A DNA stretch of 64,000 bases from Clostridium beijerinckii (GCF_018223745.1 NZ_CP073653.1:322501-386500), one strand, 5' to 3'. Positions 25,498 through 35,375 are shown, counted from the first letter of the stretch. Notes: a model not told the origin generated them from the sequence alone. Program-made: numbers and translations.

Positions 25498-27852
25498 ATG
25501 GATGAATTAATAATGTCTCGAAGAATTGAAAATTTAAAGAAGAAGATGTTATCCGAAAAAAGATATGCATCTATTGAACAAGCACTTATAATAACTGAAA
25601 CTTATAAAGAGAATGAAGATAAGCCAGTTATTATAAAAAGAGCATTAGCATTAAAGAATTCTCTTTCAAAATTAGAAATCGGTGTTGATGATGAAGAGTT
25701 AATAGTAGGTAACCGTACTAAAGGGGTTAGATATGGTGTTGTTTTTCCAGAGAGCGGTAGCTCATGGATCGATAAAGAATTTGAATCTCTACCAACTAGA
25801 CCTCAAGACAAATTTAATGTGAATTTAAATGATATAGAAACATTTCGAAAAGTGATTAAACCATATTGGGATGGACACTCATTAGAGAATGTCATTAGAC
25901 AGAGATATGGAAAAGAAATTGATGAAATTGCAAAAGTGGTAAAAATAAATCAAAAAGACCATGCTCAAGGGCATATTTGTCCAAATTGCAGAGAGTGGCT
26001 TGCTTTAGGCCCAGAAGGAATTAAGCAAAGAGCCATTGAAAAAATGAAGAATTCTACAAAAGAAAGTAAGGAATTTTATGAAAGTGTAATTATTGTTATG
26101 GAAGGTGCTCAAGAATTTATGATGAGATACCATGACTTAATGAAAGAAAAAGCTGAGTCAATCTGCGAGGAAGAATTAGTAGCAGATATGCTTCAAGTTG
26201 CAGAGATTTGTAAGAATATCTCTAGAAGGCCGGCACAAACTTTCCATGAGGCGGTGCAAGCAATTTGGTTTTTATTTGTTATACTTCATATGGAATCAAA
26301 TGCATCATCATTCTCACCAGGAAGAATGGATGAATTTTTATATCCATATTATAAAAGAGATATACATCTTGGAAATATAGATGATAAAAAGGCTTTAGAA
26401 ATAATTGAATGTCTTTGGCTTAAGTTTAATGAAATAGTTTATTTAAGAAATTCTCATAGTGCTAAATTTTTTGCAGGATTTCCTATAGGATTTAATATTG
26501 CAATTGGTGGCCAAGATGAAAAGAGTAATGATTTTTCAAATGAATTATCTTTCTTATTCCTAAAAGCTCAAGAACATTTAGGTCTGCCACAACCTAACTT
26601 ATCTGTGAGACTTCATAAGAACACATCAGAAAAACTATTGAAAGAGAGCATAAAAGTTGTGGCAAAAGGCAGTGGAATGCCACAGTTCTTTAATGATGAA
26701 TCAGTAGTGCCGTCTATGATAGACTTAGGAATTAAAGAAAAAGATGCAAGAGACTATGCAATTGTTGGATGCGTAGAGCTTACAACTCAAGGTAATAATC
26801 TTGGTTGGAGTGATGCAGCAATGTTCAATTTAAATAAGGTTTTAGAGATCACTCTAAATGGTGGAAAATGCTTAATTTCAGGAGATTCATTGTCTCAAGA
26901 CTTAGGTAATCTAACCACTTACGAAAAGTATGAAGATTTAGAGGAAGCATTTGCTAAGCAAATAGATTATTTCATTGATAGAATGATTTTAGCTTGTGAA
27001 CAAGTTGAAAAAGCCCACATAGATGTTTTACCTTCGCCATTCTTATCGTCAGTTATTGACGACTGCATTGAGAAAGGTGTAGATGTTACTGCAGGTGGAG
27101 CAGTATATAATCTGTCAGGAATTCAAATGATACAAGTTGCAAATTTAGCGGATAGCTTGGCAGCAATAAAACTTTTAGTATATGATGAAAATAGAATTTC
27201 TAAAGAAGAATTGTTAAAAGCTCTTCAAAATAACTTTGAAGGATATGAAGTGATAAGGGCTATGCTATTAAATCGTGCACCTAAATACGGGAATGATATT
27301 CAATGGGTAGATGAAATTGGTGCTAATTGGGCAAGATATTTCAATGGAAAGCTTAAATCTTATACAAACTATCGTGGAGGTAAATATCATACAGGAATGT
27401 ATACAGTATCTGCCCATGTTCCAATGGGTGAAAATGTAGGAGCATCTGCAGATGGAAGATATGCAAAGGCACCTTTAGCTGACGGTGGTATGTCACCTGT
27501 ATATGGAAGAGATATTGCAGGACCTACTGCTGTTTTAAAGTCTGTATCAAAATTAGATAATGTATTAACTACTAATGGTGGTTTATTAAATATGAAGTTC
27601 TTACCTGAGTTTTTTAAGCATGAGATTGGACGGGATAAGTTTGCAAGATTCTTAAGAACCTTTGTAGATTTAGAAATACCACATATTCAATTTAATGTTT
27701 TACGTAAAGAAGATTTATTAGCAGCGCAAAAGTATCCTGAAAATTATCGTAGTTTAACTGTACGTGTAGCAGGATATACAGCATATTTCACTGAACTTGC
27801 AGGAGAATTGCAAAATGAAATTATAGCAAGAACAAGTTATGGGGATATATAG
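25498..27852 (+). CDS. Glycyl radical enzyme, dehydratase class (YbiW/PflD-like)
   Basis: ATG 25498 follows AAAGGAGA; the ATG at 25465 lacks a site. The 784-residue product has the active-site thiyl Cys425 with acid Glu427 in VGCVEL. That GCxE arrangement marks dehydratase-type members; pyruvate formate-lyase has paired Cys. The radical Gly759 is in RVAGYTAYF near the C-terminus. The activase follows after 3 bases and a fructose-6-phosphate-aldolase-like gene after that. The same trio occurs in E. coli as ybiW, ybiY and fsaA, and I recall a report that YbiW dehydrates 1,5-anhydroglucitol-6-phosphate. Automatic annotation as formate acetyltransferase would be wrong. Substrate is inferred only. 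Confidence 0.8.
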   Translation: MDELIMSRRIENLKKKMLSEKRYASIEQALIITETYKENEDKPVIIKRALALKNSLSKLEIGVDDEELIVGNRTKGVRYGVVFPESGSSWIDKEFESLPTRPQDKFNVNLNDIETFRKVIKPYWDGHSLENVIRQRYGKEIDEIAKVVKINQKDHAQGHICPNCREWLALGPEGIKQRAIEKMKNSTKESKEFYESVIIVMEGAQEFMMRYHDLMKEKAESICEEELVADMLQVAEICKNISRRPAQTFHEAVQAIWFLFVILHMESNASSFSPGRMDEFLYPYYKRDIHLGNIDDKKALEIIECLWLKFNEIVYLRNSHSAKFFAGFPIGFNIAIGGQDEKSNDFSNELSFLFLKAQEHLGLPQPNLSVRLHKNTSEKLLKESIKVVAKGSGMPQFFNDESVVPSMIDLGIKEKDARDYAIVGCVELTTQGNNLGWSDAAMFNLNKVLEITLNGGKCLISGDSLSQDLGNLTTYEKYEDLEEAFAKQIDYFIDRMILACEQVEKAHIDVLPSPFLSSVIDDCIEKGVDVTAGGAVYNLSGIQMIQVANLADSLAAIKLLVYDENRISKEELLKALQNNFEGYEVIRAMLLNRAPKYGNDIQWVDEIGANWARYFNGKLKSYTNYRGGKYHTGMYTVSAHVPMGENVGASADGRYAKAPLADGGMSPVYGRDIAGPTAVLKSVSKLDNVLTTNGGLLNMKFLPEFFKHEIGRDKFARFLRTFVDLEIPHIQFNVLRKEDLLAAQKYPENYRSLTVRVAGYTAYFTELAGELQNEIIARTSYGDI

Positions 27853-27855
27853 CCT

Positions 27856-28791
27856 ATGGAAAAAGATTATTCGTCTTTAACAGGAAAGATTTTTGATATA
27901 AGAAGATTTTCAACACATGATGGAGAGGGAATAAGAACAACGATTTTTTTAAAAGGATGTCCGCTTAAATGTGTTTGGTGTCAAAATCCCGAAGGTATTT
28001 CTCCAAAGGAACAATTAATTCATTTTGAAAATAAATGTATTAATTGTGATCTATGTGTTAAAAAATGCTCTAATAAATCAGTTATACGAGAAAATAATAA
28101 AATATGTGTTGTTCAAGATAAATGTATAGATGAACAAAATGAAATTGTTACAGATATTTGTCCGACTGGTGCGTTAACTATGGATTCTAAAAATTATACT
28201 TTAGATGAAGTTATAGAAATAGCACTGAAGGATAAAGCGTTTTTTAAATACGGCGGTGGGGTAACTTTATCTGGTGGAGAACCATTGTACCAGAAAGAAT
28301 TTGTAGTTGTATTACTTAAAATGTTAAAAGAAGCTGGAATAAATACAGCGATTGAAACATCTTTATTCGTCCCTACTGAATATATAATAGAAGCGCTACC
28401 GTATCTAGATACAATTTTTGCAGATTTAAAGGTATTTGATAATGATAAGCATAAGATTTTTACTGGCGTAGGTAATGAACTAATCAAAAAGAACATCAAG
28501 TTTATTTTAGAAAGCAATAAGAAAGATAATGTGATTATCAGAACTCCGCTAATACCTCAATTTACAGCAAATAAAATTAATATTCATGATATAAGTGGAT
28601 ATATTTCAAGCATTTACTCAAAAGTAAGGTATGAACTATTAAATTATAATCCACTTGCAAAATCAAAATACAACTTAATCAATAATTTAGATTATTGTTT
28701 TGAAGAGAATCCTAAAATGTATACTGAGACTCAAATGGAGGAATTTTATGATATAGCTTATTCAGCAGGAATAAGAAATTTAGTTAAGTAG
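27856..28791 (+). CDS. Glycyl radical enzyme activating enzyme (radical SAM)
   Basis: The 311-residue protein carries the radical SAM motif GCPLKCVWC (Cys35, Cys39, Cys42) and YGGGVTLSGGEPL. Between them is a ferredoxin-like insert with two Cys clusters (CINCDLCVKKC; then CIDEQ...ICPTGAL), typical of dehydratase-class activases and absent from PflA. Using S-adenosylmethionine it abstracts hydrogen from the glycine of the preceding enzyme. It starts 3 bases after that gene's stop, so it is translationally linked. Confidence 0.9.
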   Translation: MEKDYSSLTGKIFDIRRFSTHDGEGIRTTIFLKGCPLKCVWCQNPEGISPKEQLIHFENKCINCDLCVKKCSNKSVIRENNKICVVQDKCIDEQNEIVTDICPTGALTMDSKNYTLDEVIEIALKDKAFFKYGGGVTLSGGEPLYQKEFVVVLLKMLKEAGINTAIETSLFVPTEYIIEALPYLDTIFADLKVFDNDKHKIFTGVGNELIKKNIKFILESNKKDNVIIRTPLIPQFTANKINIHDISGYISSIYSKVRYELLNYNPLAKSKYNLINNLDYCFEENPKMYTETQMEEFYDIAYSAGIRNLVK

Positions 28792-29001
28792 TTGTTTCGG
28801 ATATTCATTGATTGCTGAATAAAAAGGTATAAATAAAAATGTTTTTATTCTAAAGTTCTAAAATTCTTAAGAATATATATTGTTTAGAATATTACAATAT
28901 AAGAATATATATTCTTGGAATAGGAGTATTGTTTTATAGTATTTATAACGCATTTACTTAATTTAAATATAGAAATTAAAAAGAGAGAGGGAGAAGAAAA
29001 A

Positions 29002-29679
29002 ATGTTAATGTTAATTGATGATGCAAACTTAGATGAAATTAAAAGGATTTATGAATTTTACCCATGTGATGGGGTGACAACTAATCCATCTATTTTAAAA
29101 AAACAAGGTGGAAATCCTATGGAGGTATTAAAAGCAATTAGAGAATTTTTACCAGAAGGGGCACAATTACATGCTCAAGTTGTATCGTTAACTGCTGAAA
29201 AAATGGTTGATGAAGCACAACATATGATTGAAGTACTTGGAAAGGACACTTATATTAAAATTCCTGTAACACCTGAAGGAATAAAAGCTATGAAATTATT
29301 AAGTAAGGAAAATGTAAATATTACAGCAACAGCTATTTATACTTCGATGCAAGCATTCATGGCAGCAAAAGCAGGGGCAAGATATACAGCACCTTATGTA
29401 AATAGGATTGATAATATGGGAGCTGATGGAGTTCAAGTTGCAAAAGACATTCATGACATGTTTAAAATGCATGGATTAAATTCGGATGTATTAGCTGCAA
29501 GCTTCAAAAATTCACAACAAGTTTTGAATTTATGCAAGTATGGAATTGGATCAGTTACAGCAGCACCAGATGTAGTAGAAGGATTAATAAAAAATGATGC
29601 AACTAAAAATGCAGTAGATGTATTTACAAAAGATTTCTATAGCTTGGTTGGTGAAGGGAACACAATGGAGGGGCTATAA
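29002..29679 (+). CDS. fsa: Fructose-6-phosphate aldolase-like transaldolase (FSA/TalC type)
   Basis: The 225-residue protein is a short transaldolase-fold aldolase: DGVTTNPSI near residue 24, Schiff-base Lys86 in YIKIPVT, TATAIYTSMQA, APYVNRIDN, and ASFKNSQQV. Length and the IYT tyrosine region match FSA rather than true transaldolases. It would cleave or form fructose-6-phosphate or a 1-deoxy analogue with glyceraldehyde-3-phosphate. Placement after the glycyl radical enzyme and activase suggests that it splits their product. A paralog of roughly 60 percent identity (by eye) sits in the sorbitol operon. A 210-base gap separates it from the activase. Confidence 0.8.
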   Translation: MLMLIDDANLDEIKRIYEFYPCDGVTTNPSILKKQGGNPMEVLKAIREFLPEGAQLHAQVVSLTAEKMVDEAQHMIEVLGKDTYIKIPVTPEGIKAMKLLSKENVNITATAIYTSMQAFMAAKAGARYTAPYVNRIDNMGADGVQVAKDIHDMFKMHGLNSDVLAASFKNSQQVLNLCKYGIGSVTAAPDVVEGLIKNDATKNAVDVFTKDFYSLVGEGNTMEGL

Positions 29680-29794
29680 TTCAGGAAGAAGAACATTTAA
29701 GGGAAATAATTTATTGTTCTTTTTACTATAGACTCACACATACAAATATTTTGACATATAATGAACTAGTATCATTACATGGAGTTGAAAATGC

Positions 29795-30862
29795 GTGATA
29801 TACGGGCTGATTTTAGCTGGAGGTAAGGGCAGTAGACTATATCCTCTATCAAGAGCCGATCAACCAAAACAATTTTTAAAGCTAATTAACGATAAAAGTT
29901 TCTTAGTTAATACTGTTGATAGGATAATGCCATTAATAGACAGGGATAATATTTATATTGTAACCAATATGGACTACAAAGAAAAAGTTAAGGATGAACT
30001 AATAGGAATTAGAGAGGAAAATATTTTTGTAGAGCCTGCTAATAAAGAAACTGCAACTTGTATAGGTTTGTCTGCAGTAAAATTATTAAAACAAGATGCT
30101 AATGCAGTAATGGTTGTATTACCATCAGATCACTATATTCAGGGTGAGAAGAATTATATAGATACTTTATCACAAGCAATAGAGATGGCAAATAGGAGAA
30201 GGTGTATCGTTACACTTGGGATTGAACCTAGTAGACCTGAAACAGGATATGGATATATAGAAATGGGGGAAAGAACTGCTGGAAGCATACCAACTTATAG
30301 AATTGCAAGGTTTACAGAAAAACCAAATTCAGAGGTAGCTAAAGATTTCATATTAAAAGGAACTTATTTATGGAATTCTGGGATGTTTATATTTAGGGCC
30401 GACGTTATACTAAGAGAAATAGAAAAATACTTGCCTAAATTGCATAAATCACTGATGGAGATATATAAAAATTTAGGAGAGGAAAATGAAGAGAGTGTTA
30501 TAAAAGACCAATATGAACTTATAGACGGAATTTCTATAGACTTTGGGGTTATGCAAAGAACTAGAAAAGCCTATGTTATTAAATGTGATTTTAGTTGGGA
30601 TGATATGGGAAGTTTTGGCGCTTTAAGTAGGCTACTGAGCACTTATAGAAATAATAGTATATCTAAGAATGTTTATATTGACGATTGCGAGAATTGCTCC
30701 ATATTTGGGGACAAGAACCTGATAATTGGGTTTGGAATAAAAGACTTAGTTGTAGTAGATGCTGGAGATGTTATTCTTGTAATGGATAAAAATAAGGATC
30801 AGGAAATAAAACATTTATTAAATAGGCTCAACGAAAATAAAGAATATAATAAATTTCTATAG
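29795..30862 (+). CDS. manC: Mannose-1-phosphate guanylyltransferase
   Basis: The 355-residue protein begins at GTG, 10 bases after GGAG. It has the nucleotidyltransferase signature LAGGKGSRLYPLSR, then QPKQFL, and the later PSDHYI and FTEKP motifs of the family. It makes GDP-mannose from mannose-1-phosphate and GTP. The C-terminal phosphomannose-isomerase domain of bifunctional enzymes is absent. No other GDP-sugar gene is in the window, so the polymer served (cell wall or exopolysaccharide) is unknown. Confidence 0.85.
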   Translation: MIYGLILAGGKGSRLYPLSRADQPKQFLKLINDKSFLVNTVDRIMPLIDRDNIYIVTNMDYKEKVKDELIGIREENIFVEPANKETATCIGLSAVKLLKQDANAVMVVLPSDHYIQGEKNYIDTLSQAIEMANRRRCIVTLGIEPSRPETGYGYIEMGERTAGSIPTYRIARFTEKPNSEVAKDFILKGTYLWNSGMFIFRADVILREIEKYLPKLHKSLMEIYKNLGEENEESVIKDQYELIDGISIDFGVMQRTRKAYVIKCDFSWDDMGSFGALSRLLSTYRNNSISKNVYIDDCENCSIFGDKNLIIGFGIKDLVVVDAGDVILVMDKNKDQEIKHLLNRLNENKEYNKFL

Positions 30863-30866
30863 TAAG

Positions 30867-30907
30867 TAAGCTGTTTCAATATATCTTAATGATACTGAAG
30901 CAGCTTA
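30867..30907 (+). terminator. Terminator after the guanylyltransferase gene
   Basis: A 12-bp stem with one wobble pair (30867-30878 and 30896-30907), followed by TTTATC. A second perfect 12-bp hairpin (30985-30996 and 31012-31023) lies 80 bases on and has no assigned role. Confidence 0.65.
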
Positions 30908-31224
30908 TTTATCTTTGGAGATGCACTTAGAAAGCATGTGCAAGTTAGAGTTAGTATATAAGGAAAACATATGAAATGTATGCCTAAACTATATTAAACT
31001 AATATTTTTACTAATATAGTTTAATACGTTATGAGCTTTGATATTCTTGGGTATTAGTACATATAATACTTGAAGAAATCGATTAATAAAGTGTTGTAAA
31101 TTTGAATCTAGAGTATTATTATAAGTATACAAAACAAATTTAATTTATAAAAAATAACGAAACGCCTAAATGAGGGTTTCATAAAATATAAAATTTAATA
31201 TGCAGAGGATGTGATCAAGCATTG

Positions 31225-31806
31225 ATGATCAATACTCACAAGATTATGGCAGAAAATATTATAAAATATGCTAATACAAAGAGTATTTATTTAATTAATA
31301 ATAAAAGATTTATATGGGGGAACGTGAAACCTGATTGTGCGCCTAAATATAAATTTAAGAAGCATTATTTTAATGAAAGTATAAATATGATTATTGAAAA
31401 GATTATACATTTATCATCATTATCATTGGAAGAAATATACTATGATATGACAATTGGTAAGTTTAGTGAAGAGCTTGGAGTAATATGTCACTTTTTATGT
31501 GATTTTTTCTGTGCACCACACTATTATAGATGGGAATTTAAGAGTACGAGCGCTGTAAAACATCATATGATGTATGAGAAAAATTTAGCTAAGGTAGCTA
31601 AGTCGTTTGATCCGACAGGAATTATAAATACACATGTAGATTCAAGTAATATAGAAGAGTTTATAATGCAGCTACAGAAGCAATATGATGGAACTATAAA
31701 TTATTATAATGATTTAACCTTTTCGTATTATGTTTGCGATAGCGTATTAAATATGATATTGAACAATGTGTTTATCAATGAAAATAAGGTAATTAAAGTA
31801 ATTTAA
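31225..31806 (+). CDS. Zinc-dependent phospholipase C-like protein
   Basis: ATG 31225 or TTG 31222 may start it; AGAGGA lies 11-14 bases upstream. The 193-residue product shows THKIMA with a His at the start, WGNVKPDCAP, and ELGVICHFLCDFFCAPHY with more potential metal ligands. This resembles the zinc-dependent phospholipase C / S1-P1-like fold of clostridial alpha-toxin type. Unlike the toxin it has no signal peptide and no C-terminal C2 domain, so it is an intracellular relative of unknown substrate. It is monocistronic with its own terminator. Confidence 0.6.
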   Translation: MINTHKIMAENIIKYANTKSIYLINNKRFIWGNVKPDCAPKYKFKKHYFNESINMIIEKIIHLSSLSLEEIYYDMTIGKFSEELGVICHFLCDFFCAPHYYRWEFKSTSAVKHHMMYEKNLAKVAKSFDPTGIINTHVDSSNIEEFIMQLQKQYDGTINYYNDLTFSYYVCDSVLNMILNNVFINENKVIKVI

Positions 31807-31820
31807 TTTCTTAAGATAAG

Positions 31821-31864
31821 AAATATTTCAAAATGGTTGAAAAATTATTTTGAAATATTTTTTT
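31821..31864 (+). terminator. Terminator after the phospholipase-like gene
   Basis: Perfect 14-bp arms (31821-31834 and 31847-31860) around a 12-base loop, ending in a T-run of six or more. Confidence 0.8.
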
Positions 31865-32133
31865 GATTTTGTTAAAAGGTATAAAATTTTATAAAGATAT
31901 TATTTAATATAAACAAAAATCGCAATGTTAAAATAAAATTCTTGAACACATGTTTAAGTATTGATATTGTTATTATATAGAAAAGGTTAAAAATAAAGCG
32001 GTTTAAATTAAAAAAAGTGGTCAAAATATAAAAAAGTAAAATTTCATAGCAGTGAGTTTTCTAGAGACTTCTGTTGCTTATCAAGAGAAATTTTAAATTT
32101 ATAGGCACTTTTGAATAAATAATTTAATTAAGC

Positions 32134-32164
32134 TTGACATAAAAATATAGAAATATGGTAGAAT
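32134..32164 (+). promoter_or_regulatory. Probable rex promoter
   Basis: TTGACA (32134-32139) and TAGAAT (32159-32164) are spaced 19 bases. They lie 177 bases before the rex ATG. The leader in between has one Rex half-site (TTAACAA, near 32190), which could allow weak autoregulation. Confidence 0.45.
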
Positions 32165-32340
32165 TATAAATTATAGCAATTAATTAAAATTTAACAATGT
32201 GAATATAATTTTAAAATTGATTGTTAATAAATAGACTAATCATAATTACTAAAAGTCTAAATAGTAGTTATATAATTTAATTTGATATAAATATTATAGG
32301 GTCGAAAAATATAAAAGTATTGAAATAGGAGAAAGTAGAT

Positions 32341-32976
32341 ATGGAAAAGCATAAAAATATATCGATGGCAGTTATCAAAAGGTTGCCTAAGTATCATAGA
32401 TATCTTGAAGAACTTATGAAAAATGAGGTGGATAGAATTTCTTCAAAAGAATTAGGAGAAAAGATTGGATTTACTGCATCACAAATTAGACAAGATTTAA
32501 ATTGTTTTGGAGATTTTGGACAACAAGGTTATGGATATAATGTTAAGGAACTATATACCCAAATTAGCGCTATATTGGGATTAGACAGAGGTTATGAAGC
32601 TGCACTGGTTGGTGCTGGAAATATAGGGCAAGCAGTTTCGAATTATTCTAGATTTGAAAATTTAGGATTTAAAATAACAGCAATATTTGATGCAAATCCT
32701 AAATTAATAGGAATGAAAATCAGAGATGTAGAAATAATGGATATAGACGAAATGGAATCCGTACTAGAAGAACATAAAATAGATATTGGTATAATTTGTG
32801 TTCCTAGAAAAAATGCTCAAGTTGTTGCTGATGAATTAATAAGGGGGGGAGTAAGAGCAATTTGGAATTTTGCACCTGTAGATTTAGTAGTTCCAGATCA
32901 TGTGAAAGTAGAAAATGTACATCTAAGTGAAAGCTTATTGACTTTAATTTATTTATTAAATGAGAGTGAAGGTTAA
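32341..32976 (+). CDS. rex: Redox-sensing transcriptional repressor Rex
   Basis: The 211-residue protein has an N-terminal winged helix (about 1-80, with SSKELGEKIGFTASQIRQDL) and a Rossmann domain with GAGNIG at 91-96. It reads the NADH/NAD+ ratio: without excess NADH it binds TTGTTAANNNNTTAACAA and represses fermentation genes. It is encoded just before crt-bcd-etfBA-hbd, and near-consensus boxes lie upstream of crt and of the hydrogenase gene. Length and order match clostridial Rex. Confidence 0.95.
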   Translation: MEKHKNISMAVIKRLPKYHRYLEELMKNEVDRISSKELGEKIGFTASQIRQDLNCFGDFGQQGYGYNVKELYTQISAILGLDRGYEAALVGAGNIGQAVSNYSRFENLGFKITAIFDANPKLIGMKIRDVEIMDIDEMESVLEEHKIDIGIICVPRKNAQVVADELIRGGVRAIWNFAPVDLVVPDHVKVENVHLSESLLTLIYLLNESEG

Positions 32977-33016
32977 AAATATAATAAATATTGCAATATA
33001 TTATTTAAAGCTTGTT

Positions 33017-33157
33017 CAAAAAATAACAGATTAAATATATATATTTGTTTTTAGAAATAGATTTAAGAAAAATTTATGCAAAAGCTTTACATGAATAAAG
33101 TTTTCTTCTCTGTTTGGCATGAAAATAGATATATACCTTTGATCAGTTATTTTTTTC
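33017..33157 (+). terminator. Long imperfect stem-loop between rex and crt
   Basis: A CAAAAAATAACAGATT-type arm near 33017-33032 pairs imperfectly with a GATCAGTTATTTTTTT arm near 33142-33157, leaving a loop of over 100 bases. The T-run at the end would allow termination of rex. Less convincing than the short terminators elsewhere. Confidence 0.35.
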
Positions 33158-33265
33158 ATATACTTAAAAACTTATATTAATAACGCAATATTTTATTGCA
33201 AATAATCTAGGAACGTATTATAATTTTAATTGAGGCGTGAAGTCTTGATATTTTTTTAGACTTAT

Positions 33266-33283
33266 TTGTTATATTATTAACAA
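33266..33283. promoter_or_regulatory. Rex operator upstream of crt
   Basis: TTGTTATATTATTAACAA matches the Rex consensus TTGTTAANNNNTTAACAA at 13 of 14 fixed positions. It overlaps TATATT/TATTAT sequences that would be the -10 region, downstream of a TTGATA at 33245. Confidence 0.8.
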
Positions 33284-33352
33284 TTAGGATAAAAAATATA
33301 AAAAATAGTGTGAAAATTAAAAAAATAAGCAAGTTTGAAGGAGGTCCTTAGA

Positions 33353-34138
33353 ATGGAATTAAAAAATGTTATTCTTGAAAAAGAAGGGCATTTAGCTATT
33401 GTTACAATCAATAGACCAAAGGCATTAAATGCATTGAATTCAGAAACACTAAAAGATTTAAATGTTGTTTTAGATGATTTAGAAGCAGACAACAATGTGT
33501 ATGCAGTTATAGTTACAGGTGCTGGTGAGAAATCTTTTGTTGCTGGAGCAGATATTTCAGAAATGAAAGATCTTAATGAAGAACAAGGTAAAGAATTTGG
33601 TATTTTAGGAAACAATGTCTTCAGAAGATTAGAAAAATTGGATAAGCCAGTTATCGCAGCTATATCAGGATTTGCTCTTGGTGGTGGATGTGAACTTGCT
33701 ATGTCATGTGACATAAGAATAGCTTCAGTTAAAGCTAAATTTGGTCAACCAGAAGCAGGACTTGGAATAACTCCAGGATTTGGTGGAACTCAAAGATTAG
33801 CTAGAATTGTAGGGCCAGGAAAAGCTAAAGAATTAATTTATACTTGTGACCTTATAAATGCAGAAGAAGCTTATAGAATAGGTTTAGTTAATAAAGTAGT
33901 TGAATTAGAAAAATTGATGGAAGAAGCAAAAGCAATGGCTAACAAGATTGCAGCTAATGCTCCAAAAGCAGTTGCATATTGTAAAGATGCTATAGACAGA
34001 GGAATGCAAGTTGATATAGATGCAGCTATATTAATAGAAGCAGAAGACTTTGGAAAGTGCTTTGCAACAGAAGATCAAACAGAAGGAATGACTGCGTTCT
34101 TAGAAAGAAGAGCAGAAAAGAATTTTCAAAATAAATAA
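33353..34138 (+). CDS. crt: 3-hydroxybutyryl-CoA dehydratase (crotonase)
   Basis: ATG 33353 follows AGGAGG (33339-33344); the TTG at 33335 lies before that site. The 261-residue enzyme has the crotonase oxyanion segment AGADISEM and the GGGCELAMSCDIR and PEAGLGITPGFGGTQRL blocks holding the two catalytic Glu. It removes water from 3-hydroxybutyryl-CoA to give crotonyl-CoA. It is the first gene of the butyryl-CoA operon and sits directly behind a Rex box, so it is expected to be induced when NADH is high. Confidence 0.95.
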   Translation: MELKNVILEKEGHLAIVTINRPKALNALNSETLKDLNVVLDDLEADNNVYAVIVTGAGEKSFVAGADISEMKDLNEEQGKEFGILGNNVFRRLEKLDKPVIAAISGFALGGGCELAMSCDIRIASVKAKFGQPEAGLGITPGFGGTQRLARIVGPGKAKELIYTCDLINAEEAYRIGLVNKVVELEKLMEEAKAMANKIAANAPKAVAYCKDAIDRGMQVDIDAAILIEAEDFGKCFATEDQTEGMTAFLERRAEKNFQNK

Positions 34139-34222
34139 TTTTTTAATAATTAGTTAAAAATCTATTAGAGATTTATATATAGTTTGTATCAAATAGGTTT
34201 AATTAACAAGGAGGGTAATTTA

Positions 34223-35362
34223 ATGAATTTCCAATTAACTAGAGAACAACAATTAGTACAACAAATGGTTAGAGAATTCGCAGTAAATGAAGTTAAGCCA
34301 ATAGCTGCTGAAATCGACGAATCAGAAAGATTCCCTATGGAAAACGTTGAAAAAATGGCTAAGCTTAAAATGATGGGTATCCCATTTTCTAAAGAATTTG
34401 GTGGAGCAGGCGGAGATGTTCTTTCATATATAATAGCTGTGGAAGAATTATCAAAAGTTTGTGGTACTACAGGAGTTATTCTTTCAGCGCATACATCATT
34501 ATGTGCATCAGTAATTAATGAAAATGGAACTAACGAACAAAGAGCAAAATATTTGCCAGATCTTTGTAGTGGTAAGAAAATCGGTGCTTTCGGATTAACA
34601 GAACCAGGCGCTGGTACAGATGCTGCAGGACAACAAACAACTGCTGTATTAGAAGGAGACCATTATGTATTAAATGGTTCAAAAATCTTCATAACAAATG
34701 GTGGAGTTGCTGAAACTTTCATAATATTTGCTATGACTGATAAGAGTCAAGGAACAAAAGGAATTTCTGCATTCATAGTAGAAAAGTCATTCCCAGGATT
34801 CTCAATAGGAAAATTAGAAAACAAGATGGGGATCAGAGCATCTTCAACTACTGAGTTAGTTATGGAAAACTGCATAGTACCAAAAGAAAACCTACTTAGC
34901 AAAGAAGGTAAGGGATTTGGTATAGCAATGAAAACTCTTGATGGAGGAAGAATTGGTATAGCTGCTCAAGCTTTAGGTATTGCAGAAGGAGCTTTTGAAG
35001 AAGCTGTTAACTATATGAAAGAAAGAAAACAGTTTAATAAACCATTATCAGCATTCCAAGGATTACAATGGTATATAGCTGAAATGGATGTTAAAATCCA
35101 AGCTGCTAAATACTTAGTATACCTAGCTGCAACAAAGAAGCAAGCTGGTGAGCCTTACTCAGTGGATGCTGCAAGAGCTAAATTATTTGCTGCAGATGTT
35201 GCAATGGAAGTTACAACTAAAGCAGTTCAAATCTTTGGTGGATATGGTTACACTAAAGAATACCCAGTAGAAAGAATGATGAGAGATGCTAAAATATGCG
35301 AAATCTACGAAGGAACTTCAGAAGTTCAAAAGATGGTTATCGCAGGAAGCATTTTAAGATAG
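34223..35362 (+). CDS. bcd: Butyryl-CoA dehydrogenase
   Basis: ATG 34223 follows AAGGAGGG; the frame extends upstream to a TTG without a site. The 379-residue protein is an acyl-CoA dehydrogenase: N-terminal helical domain, FGLTEPGAGTDAAG flavin region, and the C-terminal catalytic Glu in YEGTSEVQ. With EtfBA it reduces crotonyl-CoA to butyryl-CoA with NADH while reducing ferredoxin by electron bifurcation. Order and lengths match the clostridial BCS operon. Confidence 0.95.
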   Translation: MNFQLTREQQLVQQMVREFAVNEVKPIAAEIDESERFPMENVEKMAKLKMMGIPFSKEFGGAGGDVLSYIIAVEELSKVCGTTGVILSAHTSLCASVINENGTNEQRAKYLPDLCSGKKIGAFGLTEPGAGTDAAGQQTTAVLEGDHYVLNGSKIFITNGGVAETFIIFAMTDKSQGTKGISAFIVEKSFPGFSIGKLENKMGIRASSTTELVMENCIVPKENLLSKEGKGFGIAMKTLDGGRIGIAAQALGIAEGAFEEAVNYMKERKQFNKPLSAFQGLQWYIAEMDVKIQAAKYLVYLAATKKQAGEPYSVDAARAKLFAADVAMEVTTKAVQIFGGYGYTKEYPVERMMRDAKICEIYEGTSEVQKMVIAGSILR

Positions 35363-35375
35363 GAGGACTTTTAGA

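Noticed and set aside
25498-27852. Pyruvate formate-lyase
   Set aside because: The active site reads GCVE with a single Cys instead of the adjacent Cys pair of PflB, and the activase has the ferredoxin-like insert of dehydratase-class enzymes.
32040-32110. Structured RNA upstream of rex
   Set aside because: AAAATTTC and GAAATTTT can pair around a 50-base stretch, but no recognised RNA core is seen and such pairing is expected by chance in this AT-rich region.
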